A stretch of DNA of 64,000 nt from Streptomyces bacillaris (GTDB lineage: Bacteria; Actinomycetota; Actinomycetes; Streptomycetales; Streptomycetaceae): NCBI RefSeq assembly GCF_003268675.1, contig NZ_CP029378.1, positions 7,626,001-7,690,000 of the forward strand, given 5' to 3'. The position numbers and the translations under genes were made by a program. How positions within the stretch are numbered: position 1 is the stretch's first letter; every line of letters starts with the position of its first letter. The notes beneath the pieces were generated by a model. The model saw nothing but the letters and a program-made list of their open reading frames with translations, did no database searches and was not told where the DNA came from. Positions 10,701-19,878 of the stretch are shown here, in pieces.

Positions 10701-13094
10701 GTGGTCGTCGCCGGTCTGATGGAGGCGGGCGCGGCTCCCGGGCCGCTCGTCCCGTTCATCTGGTCGGACGTCGAGCTGTTCCGCCCCGCAGGCAGAGAAC
10801 TGACCGTGCGCGTGTCGTACGGGTCCGGCGGGGACGAGGACCTCGCACCGGCCACTGTCTGGCTGGCTGACCCGGCAGGCGACCCGGTGGCCCGGATCGG
10901 CGGGCTGAAGTTCCAGCGCGGCCGACGCCGCGGACACCCGTTCGCCGAGCACCTCTACCGCGTCGGCTTCGAACCCGTACACCCCCAGGCCGAAACCCCC
11001 GACCCCGCGGGCACTCTCGTGGTCGGTGACGCGGAGTTGGGCGCGGGGCTCGGCGCCGACGCCGTACCCGGCCTGGACGCCCTCGTGAAACGGCTCGACG
11101 GCAGGGCGGATGCGCCTCGGCGGCTGCTGTTCACGCTGTCCGACCGTGCGTCCGCCCAGGGGCACGACGCGGAACGGAGCGCCGCCGAAACGCTGCGGAC
11201 GCTTCAGGTGTGCCTCGGTGATGCCCGGCTCCAGGGCACGGAGCTGGTCTGGATCACCCGGGACGCGGTGTCGTCGAGCCCTGACGATCAGGTACGGAAC
11301 TGGGCCCACGCCGCAGTGTGGGGCATGGTACGCACGGCCCGCACGGAACAACCGGAGCGCGTCCTGCGCCTGATCGACCTCGATCCCGGTACCCCGGACT
11401 TCCCGCTCCTGGCACGCGTGATCGGGACCGGCGGCGAGCCGGAGTGCGTAGTGCGCGGCGGGACGGTCCATGTACCACGGGCAAGGCCGACCGTCGAGGA
11501 GACCGACGCGCTCGTCCTGCCGGACGGAGGCGGCTGGCACCTGCACCAGCGGGAGGACGGCCAGGTGGACGTCGTCGCCGCCCCGCACGACGAGGGCGCG
11601 CCGGAGCCGGTCGCGCCGTCGGAGGCCCGCGTCGAGGTACGGGCCGCCGCGATGAGCCCGGGGCACGCACAGGTCCTGGAGTTCGCGGGGACCGTCATGG
11701 AGGTCGGCAGCGCCGTCACCTCCGTACGCACGGGTGACCGGGTCATGGGGCGTGCGACAGCCGCGCTCGGCAAGGAGATCCGGGTGGAGGGCGCCGCCCT
11801 CAGGCCGATGCCCGCGAACCTCGCCTTCGCCCAGGCGGCCGCTGATCCGTCCGCCACCGAACCGAGGCACGACAGGGGGTCGTTCACCGCCTTCGACGTG
11901 CGCGAAGCGCCGTACGCCCTGCGCCACGCGCAGCAGAACGCCGCCCACAAGAGCGTACTGACCCTGCCACGCGCCCTCGACCCGGACGGCACGGTGCTGA
12001 TCACCGGCGGTCTCGGCGAGCTGGGCAGCGCGCTCGCCGCCCACCTGGTCCGCGCGTGCGGGGTGCGGCGGCTCGTGCTGCTCTCGCGGCGCGGTGGCAG
12101 CGCCCCCGAAGCCGCCTCGTTCGTACGGGACCTCGAAGCCGCAGGCGCCGAGCGGGTGGACCTGGTCGCGGGCGACATCGCGGACCGGGCCGCGGTGGCC
12201 GCGGTACTGGAGGGGATCGACCAGGGCCATCCCCTCACGGCCGTGTTCCACCTCGCCGGCGTGCTCGACGACGGCCTGGTGGAGGGCTTCACCGCAGAGC
12301 GGCTGCACCGGGTGATGGCCCCCAAGGTCCAGGGCGCGCTGCTGCTCGACGAGTTGACCGAACGGCTGGACCTGGCCGCGTTCGTCCTCTTCTCCTCGGC
12401 GGCCGGAACGCTGGGCACCGCCGGACAGAGCGGGTACGCGGCGGCCAACGCGACGCTGGACGCCCTGGCGGCGAACCGGCGCAAGCGGGGCCTTGCCGGA
12501 CTCAGCCTCGCCTTCGGGCTCTGGGAACAGGCCGGAGTGGGCATGACCGCCCACCTCGGCAAGGCCGAGCTGGGACGCCTGCGGCGTCAGGGGATCGGTG
12601 CCCTCACCTTGGCCGAGGGCCTGCATGCCCTGGATGTCGCCCTTGCCCGGCCCGAGACCCAGCTGATGCCCGTACGCCTGGAACTGGCATCGCTGCGCCA
12701 CGCGCTCGGCGGTGCGGAAGCGCCTCCCTTGCTGCGCGCCATGCTGCAGCGCACAACCGAAGGGCGCGGGACCGAAGTCGCCGGGACCACGCAGTCGCTC
12801 GACACCCGGATGGCGGACGCCTCCGAAGCCGAACGACCGGCTCTGCTGCTGGACCTCGTACGCAGCGAAGTCGCGGACGTGCTCGGTCTGCCCGGACCCG
12901 ACAGCGTGCCGGCCGACCGGGCCCTGCGGTCCCTCGGGATCGACTCGCTCACCATGGTCCAGTTGCGCAAACGCCTCGCCAAGCGGCTGAACACCACGCT
13001 GCCCGCCACCCTGGTGTTCGACTACCCGACCGCCGAGGCCATCGCCGGGCTCCTGCTCCATGACGCCACCACCCTGAGAGGGAACGAGAAGTGA
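4707..13094 (+). CDS. Bimodular polyketide synthase: KS(Ser)-AT-ACP / KS-AT(dead)-DH-ER(remnant)-KR-ACP
   Basis: A 2795-residue PKS starting at GTG 4707 inside the previous stop. The first KS has Ser183 where the condensing Cys belongs (TASSSS), so it should decarboxylate rather than condense, as in a loading module. Its AT has the nucleophile in GHSQGE (Ser628) and YASH (728-731), the methylmalonyl signature, predicting a propionyl starter. ACP Ser946. The second KS is intact (Cys1186). The second AT is ruined: GDARGE has Ala1621 for Ser, the GQG motif is lost and about 90 residues including the specificity motif are missing. The DH has His1827 and Asp1994 (DAALQ). An ER start (DRVMG) and ER tail are present, but the NADPH-binding middle is deleted. 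The KR has GGLGELG, LDD (2520-2522, B-type) and Tyr2577. ACP Ser2747. Module 2 should give an enoyl product and needs an AT in trans. The stop overlaps the KASIII start (GTGA). Confidence 0.93.
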   Translation: MSDLTAARTYGRHEPVAIVGIGCRLPARIEDPTALWQALLDGVDAVRQVPDDRWNATAWAEAEASGGAANRRGGFLDDVTGFDAEYFGIPPAEARQMDPQQRIALEVACAAVEDARRSTASLAGTRTGVFMGAMWQEYPLFTQGAAEAIHAHSAIGWDNSVIPSRIAYALGLRGPAMGVATASSSSLVAVHLAVQSLRSGESDFALAGGVNLMLHPNTSVAMTKLGTQSPDGLCRAFDADGDGYARGEGCAVVALRRLSDALADGDRVYALVHGSAVNNDGATDGLTAPGHEAQTEVLRSAWENAGVAPSSVSYVEAHGTGTPLGDVTEAGALGTVFAPDRPAPLRIGSAKTNFGHLEAAAGVLGLVKAALAVHHGVLPPSLHFRTPNPRIDFAAERLDVVTEAAAWPDGPRFAGVSSFGYGGTNAHVALGEAPGSAPVPAAPDAGGPVCLAVSGRSPNALARNAARLASHLGQSPGTRLSDVAHSLATTRTHHPTRGVVIAGTTDEAVAGLRALAADESHDAVVTGLAAERGRVAFVFPGQGAQWWGMGRSLWEESEAFREAVTACDEALAPHTGFSVAAVVRGQDGTAPPFTRTDVVQPALFAMYVGLAAMWRAWGVEPSAVVGHSQGEVAAAVVSGALSLADGARIVALRARAVQDHAPDGAMGLVERPVGEVTEQLAAYGDALSVAVVNTARSTVVAGDAEALDRFLAQMEATGAYCQRVDVDYASHSPHMDALLPALREQLTGLASTDTGIAFYSSVTGERAAGPELGADYWCRNLREPVRFDRALERLRADGFGTFVEVSPHPVLQIALAQGTEADAAAVVVGTLRRDRGGLEQPLRALAELHVQGVPVSWQRVFPASDTYRTDLPTYAFEHRRYWLDEHDDAIPAVSTASWREDVMALPEPERPGSVVALVTQEAAALLGRPVDAVRPDLTLREQGFDSLMVVELRNRLSARTRVPLPTVLAFDYPTPQAIATLLLTHADAQDPQDRAPDVPPAVAAAPVRPDDDDPVVIVSMACRLPDGIDTPEAFWDLLADGREASSPFPQRWDGWDLGTIEETERAATGRRFERKGGFVRDVEDFDAAFFGLSPREALSLDPQQRLVLEVVWEAIERANLRTASLEGSNTGVYIGAMSSDYDVARRWDVGSSDGYKITGNGSSLISGRVSYTLGLSGPALTIDTACSSSLVALRLACEALRSGECDLALAGGVTVMSTPQIFVEFSRLNGLAADGRCKSFADDADGTSWAEGCGVLVLKRLSDARRDGDRVLAVVRGTAMNQDGRSQGLTAPNGLAQQRVVRSALADGGLTPADIDAVEAHATGTVLGDPIEAGALASVFSGRVRPLHLGSAKSNIGHAQAASGVIGVIKMVLALQHELLPRTLHAEKPNTRIDWTGGELELLREPRKWPRTRRVRRAGISSFGISGTNTHVIIEEAPETPEAVVADRPGDDLVHPLVISGTDTAALRAQARHWAEWLDARPAAPMRDIAHTSAVGRTHFDARAVVFAGNATDAAAALRAVEPGSGKLMGKIAFVFGCQEPQLTGVDRQLLEQSAVFRDTVAECDAALAPLTGWSVLKVLRGEEDRSSPDALPCTLFATHLGLAALWRSWGVEPAAVAGDARGEVAAAVVSGALTLADGARVVALQARARSGGAVGGAMPGIVPARTSVPFHSRLTGEVVPGPQLGGDHWFRDLPEPEPRTLDRALERLRGEGFGAFVEIGPPSEGSLGGVDQLWRAAAELFERGFPLDWERVLGPQCADKVDIPTYAFQRQRFWIGELPSGPVAVTARQSTHGHPWFDATTTLAGGGGRLFTGRLSLDDGPWLADHVVGGQVYVPGAGLIDAALSAARTAGADALADLTLLEPVVLLPGRALRIQATVGEPDAHGRRPFTFHSQPEDTDEPLVWQQHVTGECVTREGADATVPSDLGNWPVPDARSLDVEAFYGRALANGLDYGPAFRGLRELTCRDGVHYARVSLPDALDPGEHGLHPALFDAALQVVVAGLMEAGAAPGPLVPFIWSDVELFRPAGRELTVRVSYGSGGDEDLAPATVWLADPAGDPVARIGGLKFQRGRRRGHPFAEHLYRVGFEPVHPQAETPDPAGTLVVGDAELGAGLGADAVPGLDALVKRLDGRADAPRRLLFTLSDRASAQGHDAERSAAETLRTLQVCLGDARLQGTELVWITRDAVSSSPDDQVRNWAHAAVWGMVRTARTEQPERVLRLIDLDPGTPDFPLLARVIGTGGEPECVVRGGTVHVPRARPTVEETDALVLPDGGGWHLHQREDGQVDVVAAPHDEGAPEPVAPSEARVEVRAAAMSPGHAQVLEFAGTVMEVGSAVTSVRTGDRVMGRATAALGKEIRVEGAALRPMPANLAFAQAAADPSATEPRHDRGSFTAFDVREAPYALRHAQQNAAHKSVLTLPRALDPDGTVLITGGLGELGSALAAHLVRACGVRRLVLLSRRGGSAPEAASFVRDLEAAGAERVDLVAGDIADRAAVAAVLEGIDQGHPLTAVFHLAGVLDDGLVEGFTAERLHRVMAPKVQGALLLDELTERLDLAAFVLFSSAAGTLGTAGQSGYAAANATLDALAANRRKRGLAGLSLAFGLWEQAGVGMTAHLGKAELGRLRRQGIGALTLAEGLHALDVALARPETQLMPVRLELASLRHALGGAEAPPLLRAMLQRTTEGRGTEVAGTTQSLDTRMADASEAERPALLLDLVRSEVADVLGLPGPDSVPADRALRSLGIDSLTMVQLRKRLAKRLNTTLPATLVFDYPTAEAIAGLLLHDATTLRGNEK

Positions 13095-14155
13095 AGACAG
13101 AGGCCCTGTTCATCGCGGGTGTCGCCACCTACCTGCCCCCGGCGACCAAGGTCGAACAAGCCGTCGCAGACGGCCTGTTCGACGCCCAGGACGCCGAGGA
13201 CACGCAGCTGGAGTCGGTCCGCGAGGCCACGGACGAAGCTCCGCCCGAGATGGCGGTGGCCGCTGCCAGAGATGCCCTGGAAAGGTCCGGGCACCGGGCC
13301 GAGGACATCGCGCTGCTGCTGCACGCCTGCGTGTACTTCCAGGGCCTCGAGCTGTACCCGACGGCCTCCTACATCCACCGCGAAGTGCTCGGGGACCATT
13401 CGGCCCTCGCCTTCGAGGTCAAGAACGCTTCCAACGGCTGCATGACCGCGCTGGACATGGCGGCGCGGTCCCTCGCGGCCACCGACGACGTGGCGGCGCT
13501 GGTGACCACCGCCGACAAGGTCAGCCCGCCCGCGATCGACCGCTGGAACAGCGACATCGGCATCGTCCCCGGCGACGGCGCGTCGGCGATGGTGCTCAGC
13601 AAGAGGTCAGGGTTCGCCCAGGTGCTGAGCACCTCCACGGTGTCGGACCCCACCCTCGAGCGCCTGCACCGCGGCGACGCCCCCTTCACGCCCCACCACG
13701 ACCCCACGCTCCCCATCGATCTGCGGCTGCGCAAGCTGCAGTACCTGGGAGACGTGGAACTCGACGAGTTCACCCGCCGGTTCCGGGCCGGCCTCAGCGA
13801 CTGCGTCGACCGGGCCCTGCGCGACGCGGGCACGGGTCTGGAGGACATCGCCCGGTTCGTGGTTCCGCACTTCGGGCGCATCGTGCTGCAACGCGAGGTC
13901 CTCGCCGCACTCGACATCGACCTCGACCTCACGACCTGGTCCTGGGGCCGCACCGTCGGCCACCTCGGCGCGGGCGACCAGATCGCCGGACTCGGCCACC
14001 TCGTGGAGCAGCGCGCCGTGGACGCCGGTGACCTCTGCATGCTGCTCGGCGTCGGCGCCGGCTTCACCTGGACGTGCGCCGTGGTCCGGATCGTCGAGCT
14101 TCCCGAGTGGCCGGCGCCGTCGGCCGGATCCGGCCTCGGAGGCGGGCGGATCTGA
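13091..14155 (+). CDS. KASIII-like ketoacyl synthase / acyltransferase
   Basis: A 354-residue thiolase-fold protein of FabH length. Cys117 lies in a SNGCMTA context, the nucleophile position of KASIII enzymes. His260 (VPHFG) and the late GHLGAGD segment fit the other catalytic positions, but the usual Asn motif (GNTSAA) is altered to GAGD. This divergence is common in KASIII relatives that move acyl groups to oxygen or nitrogen, or that load ACPs, instead of elongating fatty acids. It is coupled to the PKS stop (GTGA overlap) and its own stop overlaps the AT-ACP start (TGATG), so it should be made with the PKS. It may prime or offload an acyl chain on the neighbouring AT-ACP; the exact role is inferred. 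It is too short and lacks the features of an HMG synthase. Confidence 0.8.
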   Translation: MKTEALFIAGVATYLPPATKVEQAVADGLFDAQDAEDTQLESVREATDEAPPEMAVAAARDALERSGHRAEDIALLLHACVYFQGLELYPTASYIHREVLGDHSALAFEVKNASNGCMTALDMAARSLAATDDVAALVTTADKVSPPAIDRWNSDIGIVPGDGASAMVLSKRSGFAQVLSTSTVSDPTLERLHRGDAPFTPHHDPTLPIDLRLRKLQYLGDVELDEFTRRFRAGLSDCVDRALRDAGTGLEDIARFVVPHFGRIVLQREVLAALDIDLDLTTWSWGRTVGHLGAGDQIAGLGHLVEQRAVDAGDLCMLLGVGAGFTWTCAVVRIVELPEWPAPSAGSGLGGGRI

Positions 14156-15486
14156 TGCGCTGCTACGTGTTCCCGGGACAGGGCACCCAGAAGAAGGGGA
14201 TGGGACGGAGCCTCTTCGGAAGGTTCCCCGACCTCCGCCGCCGCGCCGACCGGGTGCTCGGCTACCCGATCGAAGAGCTCTGCCTGGAGAACCCGGAACG
14301 ACGGCTGTCCGACACGGCGTACGCGCAGCCCGCGATCTACGTCGTCAACGCGCTGCACTGGTCGGCGGCGCAGGAGGACCTGCCCCCCGCGGACTTCTTC
14401 GCGGGCCACAGCCTCGGTGAGTACAGCGCCCTGTTCGCGGCCGGCGCCTTCGACTTCGAAACCGGCCTGACGCTGGTGCGACGCCGTGCGGAACTGATGA
14501 GCCAGGTCAGCGGCGGTGCGATGGCCGCGGTCGTCGGTCTCTCCGAGCAGATCGTCGAGGAGACCCTGAAGCGGCACGGTGCCACCGGCGTCGTCATCGC
14601 CAACTACAACGCGCCCGAGCAGTTCGTGCTCTCCGGCAGCCGCGAGGAACTGGCGCGGATCAAACCGGCCTTCGAGCAGGTGGAGGGCGTCCGGGGCTTC
14701 GTCCCGGTCCGCGTCAGCGGCCCCTTCCACGCCCCGGCGATGGCCCCGGCCGCCGACCGCTTCCGCTCCCTGCTGGCCTCGGTCGAGGTGGGCGAACTGC
14801 GGACACCGGTCATCTCCAACGTGACGGGCCGCCCGTTCGGCCCCGACGCGCAGGAAGTCCGCGATCTGCTGGCCGACCAGATAGCCCAGCCCGTCCGCTG
14901 GACCGACTGCATCCGGTATCTGCGGGACGCGGGCGTGTCGGCCTTCACGGAACTGGGCGAATCGAAGGTGCTCACCTCCCTCATCGACCGGATCACCACC
15001 GCGCAGGAGCCCGCACCGGAGCTCGCGAAGGAGCCCGCACCGGAGCTCGCGAAGGAGCCCGCAGAGGACCCTGCGCGGGAGCCCGCGGAGGAGCCCGCGC
15101 CCGACCCGCGCCGGGACCTGATCGAGCGCATCAAGCGCGAGATCCTCCAGCCGGAGATCGGAGACGAGGCGCTGGCCTTCGACGAGGACGCGTCGTTCCG
15201 GCAGCTCGGCCTGAACTCCATCATCTACGTCCGCCTGGCCCGCCGGGCCGGGACGGTCCTCGGCGTTCCCATCAAACCGGACGTCATCTTCCAGCACCGT
15301 TCCTGCGCCGCCCTGGCGGACTATCTCCTGACCCGCGACGACATCGCCGGGTCCGCACCGCCCGAGGCCCCACCCGCGCCTCTGCGCGAATACCAGGACG
15401 AACGGGTGACGGCCCTGCTGCGCGACTGTGCGAACGGAACCCTCACCGTGGACCGGACCATCGAGGCGATCCGCGCCCTCGCGTGA
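14155..15486 (+). CDS. Freestanding malonyl-type acyltransferase fused to an ACP (trans-AT)
   Basis: A 443-residue protein. The N-terminal 300 residues are a FabD-like acyltransferase: GQGTQ at the start, nucleophile Ser86 in GHSLGE, and His192 in GPFH, the malonyl-type signature. A Pro/Glu/Ala linker with a duplicated octapeptide (EPAPELAK) leads to a carrier domain with Ser355 in GLNSI, then a short C-terminal helical tail that may dock. ATG overlaps the KASIII stop. A discrete AT is what the AT-less module at 236-4714 and the dead-AT module at 4707-13094 need. Fusion of a trans-AT to its own ACP is unusual; the ACP could hold a starter or extender unit or receive one from the KASIII enzyme. 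Confidence 0.9.
   Translation: MRCYVFPGQGTQKKGMGRSLFGRFPDLRRRADRVLGYPIEELCLENPERRLSDTAYAQPAIYVVNALHWSAAQEDLPPADFFAGHSLGEYSALFAAGAFDFETGLTLVRRRAELMSQVSGGAMAAVVGLSEQIVEETLKRHGATGVVIANYNAPEQFVLSGSREELARIKPAFEQVEGVRGFVPVRVSGPFHAPAMAPAADRFRSLLASVEVGELRTPVISNVTGRPFGPDAQEVRDLLADQIAQPVRWTDCIRYLRDAGVSAFTELGESKVLTSLIDRITTAQEPAPELAKEPAPELAKEPAEDPAREPAEEPAPDPRRDLIERIKREILQPEIGDEALAFDEDASFRQLGLNSIIYVRLARRAGTVLGVPIKPDVIFQHRSCAALADYLLTRDDIAGSAPPEAPPAPLREYQDERVTALLRDCANGTLTVDRTIEAIRALA
15007..15054 (+). repeat. 24-bp perfect tandem repeat in the AT-ACP linker
   Basis: Two identical head-to-tail 24-base units (15007-15030 and 15031-15054) encode EPAPELAK twice, followed by degenerate EPAED/EPAEE units. It is an in-frame flexible linker between AT and ACP. 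Confidence 0.9.
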
Positions 15487-15508
15487 CGAGCGCCGCGACG
15501 GGGTTCTG

Positions 15509-15544
15509 CGGCAGCTCCCGTCGCAGCGCCGACGGGAGCTGCCG
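15509..15544 (+). terminator. Perfect 15-bp stem-loop ending the PKS operon
   Basis: Arms 15509-15523 and 15530-15544 are exact reverse complements with a 6-base loop, 23 bases after the AT-ACP stop. There is no T-run, which is usual for Streptomyces terminators. Confidence 0.8.
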
Positions 15545-15618
15545 GGAAGCCGCTGCGGGGGAGAGGGAAGCGCGGATCACGGCGCACCGCCAGGCCCGGG
15601 ACCGGGCCCTGGAACAGG

Positions 15619-15663
15619 CGTGGGAGCGGGCCCGGACGGCGTGACGCCGGGCCCGCTCCCACG
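15619..15663. terminator. Perfect 17-bp stem-loop, second hairpin after the PKS operon
   Basis: Arms 15619-15635 and 15647-15663 pair without mismatch around an 11-base loop. It acts as a back-up terminator or blocks read-through into the AraC gene. Confidence 0.7.
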
Positions 15664-15701
15664 CCACGGCGGCTTGGCCTGACGCCACGGGCGGCGTCGC
15701 G

Positions 15702-15743
15702 CCACGGCGGGCCCGGCACCGCGAGCCGTCGGGCCCGCCGTGG
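15702..15743 (+). promoter_or_regulatory. 14-bp stem-loop abutting the AraC ribosome site
   Basis: Arms 15702-15715 and 15730-15743 pair perfectly. The 3' arm runs into the GGAGG ribosome site (15743-15747) of the AraC gene, so folding could occlude initiation; alternatively it is a third terminator. Confidence 0.5.
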
Positions 15744-15755
15744 GAGGATGGCCGG

Positions 15756-16175
15756 GTGACGCTGGAGGATCTCGTCCGGCTGCGCCGGGCCCGTGACCGG
15801 ATGGACCGTGAGTACGCGGAGCCGCTCGACGTGCCCGCGCTGGCGCGGGGTGCGCTGATGTCGCCCGGCCACTTCTCCCGCAGTTTCCGGGCCGCGTACG
15901 GCGAGAGCCCGTACAGCTACCTCATGACCCGCCGGATCGAGCGGGCCAAGGCGCTGCTGCGCCGGGGGGACCTGTCGGTGACCGAGGTCTGCTTCGCGGT
16001 CGGGTGTACGTCGCTGGGGTCCTTCAGCTCCCGTTTCACCGAGCTGGTCGGGGAGAGCCCCAGCGCGTACCGGGCCCGGCCGCACGAGGAAGGTGCCGCC
16101 ATTCCGGCGTGCGTCGCCAAGATCCGCACGCGACCGATCAGGAATGGAGAAGCAAAACCTCCGCCCCCTCCGTAG
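15756..16175 (+). CDS. Small AraC-family transcriptional regulator
   Basis: A 139-residue protein that is essentially only the AraC DNA-binding unit. Two helix-turn-helix motifs span residues 10-110, with the family hallmarks HFSRSFRAAYGESPYSYL and, in the second half, GCTSLGSFSSRFTELVGESPSAYR. There is no ligand or dimerisation domain. GTG 15756 is chosen because GGAGG ends 8 bases upstream and the nearby ATG 15748 hits a stop at once. It is followed 10 bases later by a VOC gene, so the two are probably co-transcribed. Short AraC plus VOC pairs are common in Streptomyces, and the VOC gene may be its target. Relation to the PKS operon is unproven because hairpins separate them. Confidence 0.88.
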   Translation: MTLEDLVRLRRARDRMDREYAEPLDVPALARGALMSPGHFSRSFRAAYGESPYSYLMTRRIERAKALLRRGDLSVTEVCFAVGCTSLGSFSSRFTELVGESPSAYRARPHEEGAAIPACVAKIRTRPIRNGEAKPPPPP

Positions 16176-16185
16176 CGTGAGAGCC

Positions 16186-16602
16186 ATGGAAATCAAGCTC
16201 GCACAGACCTTCATCGCCGTCGACGACCACGACAAGGCCCTCACCTTCTACCGGGACGTTCTCGGCCTGGAGGTCCGCAACGACGTGGGGTTCGAGGGGA
16301 TGCGCTGGGTGACGGTCGGCTCCCCGGCCCAGCCGGACGTGGAGATCGTCCTCGAACCGCCGCTCGCCGACCCCAACGCCCCGGCCGCCGACAAGCAGGC
16401 CATGGCCGAGCTGCTCGCCAAGGGCCTGCTGCGCGGGGTGATCTTCTCCACCGACGACGTCGACGCCACCTTCGAACGCATCCGAGCGGCCGGCGGCGAA
16501 GTGCTCCAGGAGCCGATCGACCAGCCGTACGGTGTCCGCGACTGCGCCTTCCGCGACCCCGCCGGGAACATGCTGCGCTTCAACCAGCCGCGCAAGGGCT
16601 GA
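16186..16602 (+). CDS. VOC (glyoxalase/bleomycin-resistance fold) protein
   Basis: A 138-residue single-chain vicinal-oxygen-chelate protein with two beta-alpha-beta-beta-beta halves. It starts with AQTFIAVDDHDKALTFYRDVLG and ends DCAFRDPAGNMLRF, the typical C-terminal metal-ligand Glu position being replaced by the RF/NQ end. The ATG at 16186 is preceded by GAGAGCC. Members include dioxygenases, glyoxalase I and drug-binding resistance proteins; the substrate cannot be told. It sits in a two-gene unit with the AraC regulator. Confidence 0.85.
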   Translation: MEIKLAQTFIAVDDHDKALTFYRDVLGLEVRNDVGFEGMRWVTVGSPAQPDVEIVLEPPLADPNAPAADKQAMAELLAKGLLRGVIFSTDDVDATFERIRAAGGEVLQEPIDQPYGVRDCAFRDPAGNMLRFNQPRKG

Positions 16603-16704
16603 CACCCGCCGATGGACCGGTTCCGTCGTCGCACGGGGCCGGCGGGGCCGTGGCGACGAGAAGACGATGTGTGCGACAGCGTGTGGGCAACAGATGGAGA
16701 GACG

Positions 16705-19110
<2,406 letters not shown>

Positions 19111-19148
19111 CGGGACCGTACGGGGCCGACCGTGCTGTTGTGCGGAGT

Positions 19149-19175
19149 CGGGGCCGGGGACATCTCCCGGCCCCG
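19149..19175. terminator. Hairpin between convergent UvrA-like and hypothetical genes
   Basis: A 10-bp perfect stem (19149-19158 with 19166-19175, 7-base loop) in the 75-bp gap between convergent genes; it can serve both strands. Confidence 0.75.
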
Positions 19176-19185
19176 GCCTCCCGGC

Positions 19186-19671
19186 TCAGGACGGCCGGTC
19201 CCGGTTCAGCCACGACGGGACCTCGGGCACATCCGCGTCCCACGCCCGCGGTTCCTCGGGCGCCGACGGAGGCGGGGGCGGGGGCGGAGGCGAGAGCGGA
19301 AGCGGGTGCCCCGGTTCCGGCTGAGGGTCGGGCTCCGGCTCCCGGGCATGCGGCGGCCGGGGCACGGCCTCCGGCTGCGGTACGGGCTTCGGCTGGGCGC
19401 TGTCGTACAGCTGCTCGATCACCGTGAACCGGCAGTGGAAGCTCTGCCAGCCCCCGTCCAGCACCAGCACGAACCCGTCCCGCTCCCGGTAGAGCCGCCG
19501 CCGCTTCGGACTCGTCGGATGCACCGGCCGGTACTCCTCGGCCCGCTGCCGCAGGACCTCCAGCGCCTCCTCACGGGTGCCGTCCACATGGTCGATGACC
19601 CCGCCCGACCAGACCCGGCGCTGGCCCCCGAACCCGAGGTTCTGTTCCACCAGCAGCCCCCACCTGGGCAT
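19186..19671 (-). CDS. Hypothetical protein with Pro-rich tail
   Basis: 161 residues read from ATG 19671. The first 90 residues form a compact basic domain starting MPRWGLLVEQNLG and containing RRRLYRERDGFVLVLDGGWQSFHCRFTVIEQLYDS. The remainder is a Pro/Glu-rich stretch with a run of eight prolines and a WLNRDRP end. The longer upstream frame is antisense to the kinase and lacks coding character, so this start is preferred. No family is recognised. It is convergent with the UvrA-like gene and divergent from the kinase at 19879 with about 207 bases between starts. Confidence 0.7.
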   Translation of the reverse strand: MPRWGLLVEQNLGFGGQRRVWSGGVIDHVDGTREEALEVLRQRAEEYRPVHPTSPKRRRLYRERDGFVLVLDGGWQSFHCRFTVIEQLYDSAQPKPVPQPEAVPRPPHAREPEPDPQPEPGHPLPLSPPPPPPPPSAPEEPRAWDADVPEVPSWLNRDRPS

Positions 19672-19878
19672 GTTCTCCCCCGCTCGTCGACCGTACCGCC
19701 GTGGCGCGACCGCCCTCCGCCGTGGAGGACACCCGCGCCCGCCATTGTTCCCGATCTTGCGACGCGCCGGGCCGGCCGCCCCGCCGCCGTACCGACTCCG
19801 CCGGGAGGCAGCCATACTGGACGGGCCGGGGAGGGCGCAGCACCGGCGGCGGGGAACGACGGGGGCGGGAAACGGCAG

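Noticed and set aside
13091..14155. HMG-CoA synthase of a beta-branching cassette
   Set aside because: Its length and motifs are KASIII-like, and no ECH pair or donor ACP cassette is seen in the window.
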